Assembly (NCBI GenBank): GCA_037074615.1
Contig: CM073520.1
Coordinates: forward strand, 31,119,527 to 31,183,526
DNA: 64,000 bases
DNA from: Leucaena leucocephala
Lineage: Eukaryota > Streptophyta > Magnoliopsida > Fabales > Fabaceae
Direction: 5' to 3'
In this document: positions 35,243-46,920 of the stretch, one piece after another
How positions within the stretch are numbered: the stretch's first letter is position 1
Layout: each line of letters starts with the position of its first letter
The notes under the pieces: generated by a model
Told to the model about the DNA's origin: nothing
The model's input: only the letters and a program-made list of their open reading frames with translations
Databases searched by the model: none
Position numbers and translations under genes: made by a program

Positions 35243-38200
35243 CTAGGTACAATCATTAATTTGACTAATTCCCATTGACCAAACATGACGCTCATGCTTT
35301 GCCTGCACAAGCGGCTTTGTTAGAGGATCAGCAACATTATCTTCTCCTGCTACTTTACATATTTTTATATCACCTCTATCGTTGATTTCTCTAATGAGAT
35401 GAAATCGCCTGAGTATATGCTTGGTCCTTTGATGTGACCTAGGCTCTTTGGCCTGTGCAATAGCACCACTATTGTCACAGAGCAAAGTTATTGGATCTGA
35501 GATGGTAGGTATCACCCCTAGTTCTGTGATGAACTTCCTGATCCAAACGGCTTCCTTAGCTGTATCAGATGCTGCTATATACTCAGCTTTCGTTGCAGAA
35601 TCTGCTACAGTGCCCTGCTTAGAGCTCTTCCAGCTTACTGCTCCATTATTGAGGAGGAATATGTATCCAGACTGCGATTTTTGGTCGTCCTGGTCAGTTT
35701 GGAAACTCGCATCTGTGTAACCAGTTACACAGAGCTCATCATCCAATCCACCATAGACCAAGAATAAGTCCTTAGTCCTTCTTAAGTACTTAAGGATATT
35801 CTTGACAGCAGTCCAATGGCCCTCGCCAGGGTCCTGTTGGTATCTGCTAGTCATACTTAAGGCAAACGAGACATCCGGTCGAGTACATAACATGGCGTAC
35901 ATGATAGATCCTATGGCCGAGGCATATGGAACCTTACTCATGCGACCTCGCTGATCAGATGTACTAGGACACAGATCTTTGCTGAGTTGAGTACCATAAG
36001 ACATGGGTATGAAACCCCTCTTTGATTCGTGCATACTGAACCTATGCAGTATTTTGTCTATGTATGTACTCTGACTGAGTCCTAGAAGTCTTTTAGATCT
36101 ATCTCTATAGATCCTGATTCCTAGGATGTAGGTGGCTTCACCCAAGTCTTTCATCGAGAAAGACTTTCCTAACCAAGACTTGACAATCTGCAAGGTAGGA
36201 ATGTCATTCCCAATAAGTAGGATGTCATCGACATAGAGTACCAAAAACACAACTGTGCTCCCACTAACCTTCTTGTACATAAAAGGTTCATCAATGTTTT
36301 GAAGAAATCCAAACTCTTTGATTACTTCATCAAAACGATGATTCCAACTCCGAGAGGCTTGCTTTAGTCCATAAATGGACTTTTGAAGCTTGCACACTTT
36401 ACCAGAGTCCTCGGAACGCACAAACCCTTCAGGTTGTGTCATGTACACATCCTCAAGGAGCTTTCCATTAAGGAAGGCTGTCTTGATGTCCATCTGCCAT
36501 ATTTCATAGTCATAATATGCTGCAATAGCAAAGAGGATTCTGATTGATTTGGCCATTGCTATTGGGGAAAAGGTCTCATCATAGTCCACACCATGAGTTT
36601 GAGTAAAACCTTTTGCAACCAGTCGTGCCTTGAAGACATTTACATTGCCATCCATGTCAGTTTTCTCTTTGAAAACCCACTTGTACCCGACAGTTTTTAC
36701 ACCTTCAGGCGGGTCGACTAAGGTCCAAACCTGATTGTCGTACATGGATTGCATCTCAGACTTCATGGCACTAAGCCATTTTTCAGAGTTTGGTCCCACT
36801 ATAGCTTCTCGATAGGTAGTAGGCTCATTATGCTCAATGAGCAACACATCACGACTATCAGAAATCAGAAATCCATATCTCTGAGGCTGAAGTCGTATCC
36901 TATTAGATTTACGTGGACCTTGCGTGACTTGAGGAGTCTCAACAACTTGTTGTGAGTCTTCTCTATTTTCCATCTGCAGTTCTGTGGTGTCTTGTAGCTC
37001 TCAAACTTCTTCGAGTTGCACCTTACTCCCACTGGTTCCTTTAGAGATAAATTCTCGTTCAAGAAAGATACTATTTCTGACAACAAACACTTTGTTATCA
37101 GCAGGGTTGTAGACGTAATATCCCTTGGTTTCCTTAGGATATCCCACAAAAAGGCATTTTGAGGATTTGGGCGCTAATTTGTCTGAGGCTTGTTGCTTAA
37201 CATAGACCTCGCATCCCCAAATCTTGAGGAAAGACAAACTAGGCGTCCTCCCAGTCTATATCTCATACGGAGTCTTTTCGATTGCCTTAGATGGAACACG
37301 ATTGAGTGTGAACGCAACTGTCTCTAGGGCATGGCCCCAAAAGGAGGGCGGAAGATCTGTTAGACTCATCATGGATCGAACCATATCTAATAGTGTTCGA
37401 TTCCTCCGTTCAGAAACGCCATTCCATTGTGGTGTCCCTGGAGGAGTCAATTGTGAGAGTATCCCATAACTCCTAAGATGATCTATGAACTCTTGGCTCA
37501 AATATTCACCACCCCGATCAGATCGAAGGGCTTTAATTATTTTGCCAAGCTGGTTTTGTACTTCATTTTGAAATATTTTGAACTTTTCAAAAGATTCAGA
37601 TTTATGTTTCATCAGATAGATGTACCCATATCTGCTGAAATCATCTATAAATGTTATGAAGTACGAATAACCTCCTCTGGCATTTGTGTTCATCGGTCTA
37701 CACACATCTGTATGTATGAGGCCCAATAAATCAGTGGCCCTCTCACTATGCCCAGTGAAAGGTGACTTTGTCATCTTTCCTAACAAGCAAGACTCGCAAG
37801 TGTCATATGATTCAAAATCAAATGAGTTTAGAAATCCATCTTGATGGAGTTTGGAAATGCGTTTCTCATTTATGTGGCCCAGACGACAGTGCCAGAGGTA
37901 TATGGGATTCAAATTGTTTGGTTTGACCCTTTTGGCGGTTATGTTATAGATATTTCCATGATTGGGTTGTTCCAAATTTAATATGTAATGATCAACATGC
38001 AAATCACCATGAGCATAGAAAATATCATTACGATAAATAGAACATCTACTATTCCCAGCAATGGAAGTGAAACCTTCCTTATCCAAATAAGAAAGTGAAA
38101 CAATGTTACTACTTAAAGCAGGAACATAATAGCAATTGTTCAAAACTAACAAAAGCCCAGTGGGCAGAACTAATTCATAAGTGCCTACAACTAACGCAGC

Positions 38201-39226
38201 AACCCTTGCTCTGTTTCTAACTCGTAGGTCAACCTCGCCCTTTTTCAGCTTCCTACTGTCCTTTAGTCCCTGCACATTTGTACAAATGTGAGAACCACAT
38301 GCAGTATCTAATACCCATGAGGTGGAAGTAGAAAGATGAATGTCTATAACATAAATACCTGAAGCGATAGCCCCGCTATCCTTCTTGTTCTTTTTCAGAT
38401 CTTCGAGGTAGAGTTTGCAATTCCTCTTCCAATGACCGGGTTCATTGCAGAAGAAGCAGACTCCTTCCTTCGGAGGCTTTGCCTTCTTTGGTGTAGGCTT
38501 GGTTTCGGGCTTGCCTGACTCTTTGGTCTTACCTGATGAGCCATGACCCTTCCCCTTGCCTTTGCCTTTCTTTTTAGTACCCTTTCCTTTCTGAACCATC
38601 AAAACACTACTGGGCTTCTTCTTAAGACTTGGCTCAGCAGTTTTAAGCATCCCATGCAGTTCAGAAATAGATTTCTCCATGTTATTCATGTTGTAGTTCA
38701 TGACAAAGTGGTCATAACTTTCCGGGAGTGAGTTCAAGATCAAATTCGTAGCTAACTCCTGGCTCATGGGAAATCCAAGCCTCTCAAGGTGATCAATGTA
38801 CCCTTTCATCTTTAAGACATGAGTACTGACTGATGCACCTTCAGCCATCTTGCAGGAATGTAAGGCCTTAGTGGTCTCATACCTCTCTTGCCTTGCCTGT
38901 TGCTGGAACATTTCCTTGAGATGCACAATCATCTCATAAGCCTCCATGTGTTCGAGATCTCTTTGGAGCTCTGGAACCATGGTGGCTAGCATTAAGCATC
39001 CCATATCGACAGAGTCTTCCTTATGCTTCGTGTAAGCATCTCTCTGAGCTCTAGGAGCATTGGCGGCTGGCTCCTCAGGAATGGGTTGATCTAGGACATG
39101 CGCCTTTCTTTCCTGCTTGAGAACAATTCTCAAGTTCCTAAACCAGTCAAGAAAGTTTGTCCCATTGAGTTTGTCCTTCTCAAGGACAGATCGCAGCGAT
39201 AATGTAGCAGTATTACTAGTCGTCAT
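35243..39226 (-). pseudogene. Copia gag-pol polyprotein, single frame with two nonsense codons
   Basis: One continuous minus frame of 1328 codons, normal length for copia, encoding in order: gag (about 1-250, UBN2-like); a CX2CX4HX4C zinc knuckle (C257-C270, after a lysine/glycine-rich stretch); aspartic protease with DTACGSH (307-313); integrase with HHCC and DD35E parts (D..FIDDFSRYGY, SDRGGEY, NGVSERRNRT); reverse transcriptase with TAFLNG and YVDD; and RNase H ending in DNSGAIA..KHI. The frame is broken twice without a shift: TAG at 37256-37258 where a Trp codon (TGG) is expected after PYEI, and TGA at 37001-37003 where an Arg codon (CGA) fits. Both are single transitions. Everything else looks intact, so the copy died recently but could be mobilised in trans. 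Confidence 0.92.
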
Positions 39227-40110
39227 GATTCTACAATTAAAATATGCAATGTAATTAGTAATCTCCCACTAAATAAACAACCCTCAATGCAATAGTTAGT
39301 GGGCTAAGATCCATATTTGGCTCAAACTTAAGTCCGCTTTGGCAGGACGCTTAAATTAAGTTATTTAGGTAGGTAACACCTTTACCAATTACATCAAATG
39401 TAACTCTTAGATATTCATGGGATCCTATCATCATATGATCTGGCATGTTCTAATCCCATCTAATGCCTTGAGATCTAAAACCGTTTTGTTAATCTCAATT
39501 AAGTCAAACAATAATGAACCTATGAGAGTAGCACCATTACTCTTTGCTTATCTCCCCAAGATAACTCAAAAGCACCCACTTTGGTGGAGTCCACAATTGA
39601 GCGATCAAGGTTTTGATAAGTGTTCATAAATTGACAGCATTATGACTTAAGATTTCTTTTAGAGGGCCTAATTTAACTATCTGGTTTATAAAACGCATGT
39701 TTCTCAGTTCGTATCTCATACAAGTAATATGCATACGCTGATATAATCATAATATGCATAATCTAAACGTGATACAATATGGCTCACCTATCCTAAGTCC
39801 CCTCAAGCCAATGAGAGGAGCTCTCTTGTAAGAAAAGAGAAATTACATATAGAAACCTCTTTTAACATTCGAGGGGAGTGAGATGAGAGGAGAAGGTACA
39901 TTGAGAGTATATAGAGGAAGGCACGACACGCAGGCCGTATTTAAAAATTACAACACTTGCAATCTAGAGCCATATTGTTCACCATATCCAAACATTCAAG
40001 AATCAATATTCAGATCTAATTGAAGGACAATTAATGTTTCAAATCTAAAACATTCACAAAGTAACATATGTTACGGTTATGTTGCGCTACGAACAGGTAG
40101 CTATGGCGGT

Positions 40111-40153
40111 CCCGCTAGCCGGTTAGCGGGCGGGGTCTCTGGGGCAGCGCCCC
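40111..40153 (-). other. GC-rich double hairpin in the copia leader
   Basis: CCCGCTAGCCGGTTAGCGGG (40111-40130) folds with a 7-bp stem, and GGGGCAGCGCCCC (40141-40153) makes a second short stem. They stand out in an otherwise AT-rich leader between PBS and gag. A packaging or dimerisation role is inferred from position only. Confidence 0.55.
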
Positions 40154-40441
40154 GGAAGAAATTTTTTTTTGTTTTTTTTTGTTTCATAAAAATCACGAAT
40201 CTGAATTCGGTTTTCACAAATAATCACAAATTTGAATTCGGTTTTCTTAGACCCCATCTATGCGAATTGATCAAATCAAAAAGCATCACTACCGATTTCA
40301 ATTTCCTTTTAGATTCCTTTTATGTCATACACAACACGGATTCCATATATGTCACACATACAACGCTTATTATATGATCGGCTACTACTAACATATATCA
40401 TATAAATCAACAATTAAGCCTAACTTAAACATAAAACGGCA

Positions 40442-40455
40442 TGGCTCTGATACCA
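40442..40455 (-). other. Primer-binding site, initiator-methionine tRNA type
   Basis: The minus strand reads TGGTATCAGAGCCA, complementary to the 3' end of plant initiator tRNA-Met, one base inside the 5' LTR. This fixes the element's direction independently of the protein. Confidence 0.92.
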
Positions 40456-40456
40456 C

Positions 40457-42418
40457 TGTAAGGAATTGGAAGACACGCAGCGGAAATTAATTTAAAAATT
40501 TTTTCATTCCTTGCCAGGATCTACCGTATGTGTTTAAGTCAAGTGGGAAGAAGTATTACCCTTAGTGTGCCTCAGCGACTTCCACAGCTTTCGATCACGA
40601 CGTTCACAGCTTTGCTCTGCGGCTCGTGCTCCCTTTCTGATCACAAGAAGTCGACGACTCAGGTCGGCTTCCTCTACTGGTATCCACACGAACAGCTTTT
40701 CAACCACGAACGACGTGCTAGCGTCTCTTGTCCCTCCAGGGCTTTCTCAAGAGTTCGTCCTCTCCGTCTCTATTTTGGCAGTTTCTTATCTGCAAACCTT
40801 TTGCAGAGTCCCCTTCGGCCTTTCTGTGTTCTATGTGTGTGTCTCTCTCAAAACGTAGCTCCTAATATTAGATATATAGGATGCTCTACGTTTTCCCTAA
40901 CCGAAAAGGATTTTAGGAGTTAATCTTATATTAATTCCGAAAAATAATACAATATCATATATTGTATAACTTTATAAGAAACTAATTAAATAAATAATAT
41001 TAAATCCGTCCCACAGATTTAATTACCTATTTATTTAACTTTAAATAAAGATGAGACTGAACTATATTTGATTTATTCTCATAAAACAAATTTGAGATAT
41101 CCTATCAATTTGAATTTCGAATTCAAACGTGATAGAGATTTAATTTATCCTTATAAATTAAATCTTATAAATATCTCTTATATGAGATATCTTATCAATT
41201 TGAATTTCGAATTCAAACGTGATAGAGATTTAATTTATCCTTATAAATTAAATCTTATAAATATCTCTTATATGAGATATCCTATCAATTTGAATTTCGA
41301 ATTTCAAACGTGATAGAGATTTAATTTATCCTTATAAATTAAATCTTATAAATATCTCTTATATGAGATATCCTATCAATTTGAATTTCGAATTCAAACG
41401 TGATAGGGATTTAATTTATTCTTATAAATTAAATCTCATATATCTCATATATATAATATATATATATACGAATTTATATATGTACGAATATAAATATAAA
41501 TAAATATATATACATTCACCTGGATCTTTCATTGAATCTGGACATGTCTTAGATTCAATGAATCTGGACATCATAGCTCGTGTTGGGCTATTTTGTGTGC
41601 GACCCTGTAGGCCCATATGAAGTTGGCAGTGGGCCATTTGCTATACTAGCCCACAAGTCGCAAGCGGTCTCTAGCAAGACATAACGACTACCCAAATCAT
41701 ATGAGGATCGATAAACGATGTAACCTTTTATACAACCATATCATGTCCCTTCTGTCATGCGATATTTTGGTCATGGATGAGGCATGGATAATATCATCCT
41801 CCTATTCCTGACCGTTACTTTCTCGATCCCTGAGTAGTCTGACTATAGAAATAGAACTACCTTTCCATTACAGTATGGCCATACATTTCTCAGACTTACT
41901 CATCGAGGGGCCCAATAATATCTCTCCACGAATGTGAGGGACAAATTCCATCTTGACCATTCATATTCCTCCGCATGAAAAACCACTAAGCCCGAACATA
42001 GTCTTTATGATCACTCGGTCAAAAGTGACTTTTGACTAGATCAAAGCTGAGCGTTTTGTCATGTAGGAATCCATGATGATCTCAGGTCAGAGGGCATATT
42101 GACATGGTTTGTATATGAGAGAAGCTTATGACGTTACCCATGCAGTTCTCTCATAGCGGGTTGGTCCAACACCCTATACTATTACATGTGCTTATGACTT
42201 TGATTTATATCTCTATACATTTTCAAAGTCATACTGGTCTTATTTCATCTGTGCTCCCACATAGATGATCGACCAGGGACATTTAGGATAATATCATGAA
42301 TTATCCAAGGATGGTCATCATAGTAAACACGCAAATAATATGATAACTCAATTAATAAATTCATAAATCAATAATGTTCATAAGACAATGATTGGCCCCT
42401 AGGGCACGATTTCCAACA
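40457..42418 (-). repeat. 5' LTR of the copia element
   Basis: 1962 bp, sense TGTTGGAAATCG...CAATTCCTTACA. It contains four 86-bp tandem units (about 41090-41425) ending in a TATA-rich stretch near 41450-41510 that could serve as the promoter. It is 92 bp longer than the 3' LTR, about one repeat unit. Confidence 0.92.
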
Positions 42419-42809
42419 TCTGGTCCACTCCTTATACCAATGATGGCTTGTGAACTACTCTTTTTTTTTCTTAAATAATGCACGTTTTCATCAATTGATC
42501 ATCGTGGATGATATTTAATTGAATACTTCGACATAATGCATGTTTTTTAATCAATCACTGTATTTAATTTGTCTTAATATCAATGAACAATATGTATCTT
42601 GTCTCTTGTTCAATGAATAATGGCATCACTTCACAAGCTTTCATTGGTCTTTGTGTAATGAAAACTTGCAATTTCATATAGTGGCATCACATGCTGTAGG
42701 TGAACTAACTATTATTTGAACTTTATTAATCCTCGTTTTTTTCATGAATCAATGAAACTCTACAATTCTGCTTTGTTTTCCTCCTGCAACTCATCATTCG
42801 TAATCTGTC

Positions 42810-42817
42810 TATATATA
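42810..42817 (+). promoter_or_regulatory. TATA box of the three-domain lectin gene
   Basis: TATATATA lies 80 bp before the ATG at 42890, in the upstream region shared by all lectin copies. The copia element now sits only about 470 bp upstream of the ATG (ending at 42418), so upstream control elements beyond that have been moved 9 kb away. Confidence 0.7.
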
Positions 42818-42889
42818 GAGTACAAACAACGGAGATGTATAGCAAGTTTCACTGGATTCAGACCTGAATAAACATATTCAACTAAGCAA

Positions 42890-45800
42890 ATGGTAAGTAC
42901 GAACTATGTAACACTACCTCTCAGTTTCTCCTATGGTATTACTTACAAGGAAAATAAAAAAGGAATTTTTTGTCCTATTTATAAATTGCATCATTAAATT
43001 TTTTCATGTTGGCTTGTGATCAGGGTTTGTTGAACGGAATGATTTCTTTAGGACTGTGGGGAGGTCCAGGGGGTGATCATTGGAGTTTCAAGGCAAGGAA
43101 TGGGATAACTGAGATAGTCATTCATGAGGAAGTCAATATAAAGTCCATTTCTTTCAAAGATGCCAGTGGTAATATTTCTGGCACATACGGAGGTAGAAAC
43201 CCTAATGTTAATGAAAGGGGTGAAGAGAAAAAGGTGATTGACTTAACTGGTTAATGAATTAAGAATATATTAATACTTTCACACTTAATCATTGTCACAC
43301 ATATACATTAATTACTTATAGCTTGTATGTCTTGTATCATTGGTAGATTCCAATTCGTTGGCCTTCAGAATATTTGAAATCCATAAGTGGAACTTATGGA
43401 AATTACAATGGACTATTAGTAATCAGGTCCCTGTCGTTTGTTACAAATCTTACCACTTATGGACCTTTTGGAACAACTTCTGGTGGCGAGCCTTTCTCTA
43501 TCCCAATATCAAATAGTGTCGTTGTTGGGTTCCATGGGAGAGCCGGTTATTACCTTGATGCATTTGGATTTTTTGTGCAACCGGTAAGTAATTCATTATT
43601 CAAATATATACCATGTAATAATATACTCCCTCCTATCCTAAATATAGAAGTTACATAATTAATTTACAGATATTAAAAAATTAATTTAGATATTTATAAC
43701 AAATACATGTTAGTTTCCTTAAAATACCTCATATAGTCATTACCCTAATGATAGAAGCCCCTTTTTTCATATAGGGTGAGGTTCCTCTAGTACCAAGCTA
43801 AAAATATCTTTAGGGTGTTGAATACATCCCTAAAAATAGTTTAGGATGTTATATACACCTTAATCATTTTATATATGTAATTAATAGAGATAATTTTAAA
43901 GAAAAGTTATAAATTTGGGATATATAGTGGATTGAAATCTTAAATTTAAAATCAAATTAAATACAGTAACTAACTTTTGAGAACTGGAGGGAGTATTACA
44001 TGCATTTGATTCTTGTAATTGGTATCATAAACTATAAGACTTGCTGGTTTTGATGCAGGCACATCCACATGGAACCATTTCATTTGGGCCATGGGGGGGT
44101 CCAGCTGGAGATGATGCTTTTAGTTTTAGGGTGAAGGGAAGTTGGATAAAAGAGATAATTGTTCATTCAAATGCTACTATCAACGCAATTGCTTTTAAAG
44201 ACGCCAATGGGCACTATTATGGAAAATTTGGTGGCAAAGATCCAAATGACATCGGCGTAGAAAAAACAGTAAGTTTGTAATTTAATTTATGGTTTTTATA
44301 TTTGAGATATATAAAAAATCAAATTAATTAATCATTTCTCTTTTATAGATCCTCCTTATTTAGCCAAACCTAATTTCTCTTGTGTGAGAATACATCTTTG
44401 ATTTCATGATGTGCAATGTGCACGTAGGTGGAGATTGATGGAAATTTAGAGCATCTCACAACCATAAGTGGGACATATGGAAATTATAAAGGATTCCAAG
44501 TGATCACGTCATTATCATTCATAACCAATCTTACCACGCATGGACCTTTTGGAACTGCTTCAGGCACTTCTTTCTCCATACCGATCCACGGTTCTCTTGT
44601 GACTGGATTCCATGGAAGGGGTGGCTACTACCTTGACGCAATTGGCATTCACGTGAAATCGGTAAATTTCTTTTTAAGACAATGACTATAATATGAGTGT
44701 TGATACTTCTGACTCCATTTAGAGACTTCTTACTGTTGAATATAGTGTGAGTTTTGTGCTTTGAACGAAGTTTGCAATGAGTTATGCTATTCATGACTTA
44801 TGAATCATGTGACTATGTATATATCATGCACTATATTTAAATTTTAGTATATGATATCATTTCAATAGCAAGTTAGAAATTATGGTGCAGAGGGACATTG
44901 AAGGAAGTATTTCAATAGGTCCATGGGGAGGCCCAGGTGGGAATCCATGGAGTTATAGAACAGATCGAGGTATAGACCAGATAATCATGAATGTAGGGTT
45001 AAACATCAAATCCATATCTTTTCGGGACATAAGCGGCCTTGCTTCAGCAACATTTGGTGGCAACAACCCCAATGACACTGGTGAAAGGCAAATTGTACGC
45101 ACTCCTTTTATACATTAATATGACTTGTTACTACCTCATTTCATTAATATATATAAATTCTAGTTGACTTTTTTAGATATATTAAGAAAACTAAATAAAT
45201 TAATTATAACTAAATATAACATCTTAAAACAAATTTATATAATATATTTTTTAATCTATCTAAATTAATCAACTAGCTTTTATATTAATTATAATTAATT
45301 AATTTATTTAACTTTTTTAAATTATCCAAAACAATAACAGACCAACAAAGATTAATCTAGTTGGTAAAGAGTTTGCTTATTACATGAGTTTAAATATCAC
45401 TATCGATACGATGACCTTATTAATGGACGATCTATAATTAAGTACCTCTATGAGTACTCTTTAATTAAGCCTGTAGGCATCCCTAGTCTCCATGACCTAA
45501 TTCACTTAAACTTTTTTGTATCAAAGAAAAAGTATTTAGTTCTTATATTAAGTAACGGGAAAAGTTTTTACTAAATAAAACAAAATTAAGTGCTTATGGC
45601 TAATACATAAACACTTAAATATATTTTGGTTTGTTATACGTGTTTATATGATTTGCAGGTTCATATTAACTGGCCTTCTGAGCACCTAATATCCATAAGT
45701 GGGACGTACGGAGATTTTGTGGGTTTATCAACGATCACATCGCTGTCCTTTACTACAAATTTGGCCACATATGGACCATTTGGAACCACTTCTGGCACTT

Positions 45801-45907
45801 CTTTCTCTATCCCTATAAACAATAATACAGTAATTGGATTGCATGGAAGGGCTGGCCACTACCTTGATGCCATTGGCATTCACGTGAAACATGAAACCAC
45901 AATTTAA
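42890..45907 (+). CDS. Jacalin-related lectin, three jacalin domains, mannose type
   Basis: Exons 42890-42892, 43024-43233, 43347-43583, 44059-44268, 44428-44661, 44891-45094 and 45659-45907; GT..AG introns, all phase 0; 448 residues. After the ATG-only exon, three exon pairs each make one jacalin domain (about 2-150, 151-298, 299-448). Each has the G(P/L)WGGP opening, SGTYG, SLSF(I/V/T)TNL and an intact GxxxD sugar motif: GYYLD (138-142), GYYLD (286-290), GHYLD (432-436). There is no signal peptide, so a cytosolic or nuclear glycan-binding protein is expected. Domains 1 and 3 resemble the two domains of the gene at 2741; the middle one looks like the extra. The phase-0 exon pairs allow domain gain or loss without frame change. 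Intron 3 holds a MITE. The gene looks functional; the biological target is unknown. Confidence 0.92.
43624..43995. mobile_element. Stowaway-type MITE in intron 3 of the lectin gene
   Basis: Begins TACTCCCTCC and ends GGAGGGAGTA, the standard Stowaway-like inverted termini with TA at each side. 372 bp, non-coding, between exons 3 and 4, so it does not touch the protein. Confidence 0.7.
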
Positions 45908-46234
45908 TGTGAATCTGGTGGCAAGGCACGGGATGGATTTGTTGTGCTTAAATGCTGTTTTGGGGGGATTTTCATACCTCTTGTTTTATTGATTTCCTTG
46001 ATCTGTGATTGTATTCTATATGTCCATATGGTCACTTAGTTCCCCTACCCTTGAAAAGAAAACATCACCACTTCGTTGAATAAATGGACGTACTACGATT
46101 CTATACTCTTTTGGTTCTATTTCTATGTTACTTTCAGCATGTTTTATATAAATAAAAAAAACCTTTAAACCTCGTAATAATACATTATATCTCATAGACT
46201 TCAACACCTTTTCAACTTTATCCCTATTTAATAT
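45908..46234. other. 3' flank of the three-domain lectin gene
   Basis: Presumed 3'UTR and flank. The 154-codon minus frame at 46016-46480 crosses into LTR-derived sequence and shows no recognisable domain; I do not call it a gene. Confidence 0.4.
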
Positions 46235-46920
46235 AAATTTGAGATGTGATTGGCACAAAATATGAATAAATTTAGATTCTTTAAGCCTAAAACTTTGACT
46301 AAAACGTTTAAAATGATAGACATAATAATATATTACAATTTTAATAAAAAAGGCAAGTCCTCTGTAGGAATTTTGGTAGGATCGTCGTTGTATAACCGAC
46401 CTCCCGACAATCCTACAATAGATTACAAACGTTTCAAAATCACCTGTAATATTTTCCAAAATAACTAGAAGCTTATCCATAGATTAGATGGAGTATCTAT
46501 CTTTTCAACAAAATAATACGAGTATTTCATAACATCATAATTATATTATAAATGTATGTGCCCAAAATCATACTTCGGATTTGCAATGAGTCTCTTCACT
46601 GCTCAGCTGGAGGAATATGGTCAACTGCACTATCTGAAGCCAAATAATCTACTCGTGAATAACGTCCAAAAACATAATTTAAAATGTAAAAATAAACAAT
46701 TTCAACAAGTTTAAATGTAAATCATAACACTTTGTATTTCAATGCAAATATTTTGATAAACATTTAATTTCAGGAAAACCATTTAAAACAATCCTTTTAA
46801 AACTATCATTTTTCCATAGAACTTCAACAGAACGAAAATAGGCGTTGACACACAATCCACGATGGAAAATAACCAATTTGGTCTGGCTTGAAGCCACAAA
46901 AACAGGCATGAACACATAGT
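46235..46920 (-). mobile_element. LTR fragment of a decayed gypsy element (sense 3' side)
   Basis: Diverged but collinear with the start of the solo LTRs: 'gatgtgattggcacaaaatatgaata', 'agcctaaaac', 'aggcaagtcctctgtaggaa', 'ctcttcactgctcagctgg', 'aataatctactcgtgaataacgtcc'. It breaks off at about 46920, where minus-strand integrase coding begins, so the element is joined abruptly with missing sequence. Confidence 0.65.

Larger units (their letters stand above)
33354..42423 (-). mobile_element. Nearly complete Ty1/copia retrotransposon with target duplication
   Basis: The element spans 33359-42418 (9060 bp), flanked by TCTGG (33354-33358 and 42419-42423). In sense (minus) order: 5' LTR 42418-40457, primer-binding site, leader, one gag-pol frame 39226-35243, polypurine tract and 3' LTR 35228-33359. 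The order protease-integrase-RT-RNase H defines copia. Both LTRs are present and very similar, so the insertion is young. The empty site in the segmental duplicate (27551-27555) proves it entered after duplication. Two nonsense codons in gag-pol make this copy unable to produce a full polyprotein by itself. Confidence 0.95.
29308..43040 (+). repeat. Segmental duplication, unit 2 (split by copia insertion)
   Basis: Homologous to unit 1 (23452-28175) over 29308-33358 and 42419-43040; the 9.06-kb copia element fills the gap. Here the lectin gene continues beyond exon 2 into a complete gene, so unit 2 holds the ancestral arrangement at the lectin end. Confidence 0.9.

Noticed and set aside
35448..35720. 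Plus-strand frames inside the copia body (also 37478-37729 and others)
   Set aside because: Antisense shadows of the gag-pol frame.
46016..46480. 154-codon minus-strand frame
   Set aside because: Crosses from the lectin 3' flank into a gypsy LTR fragment; no domain or splice context supports a gene.
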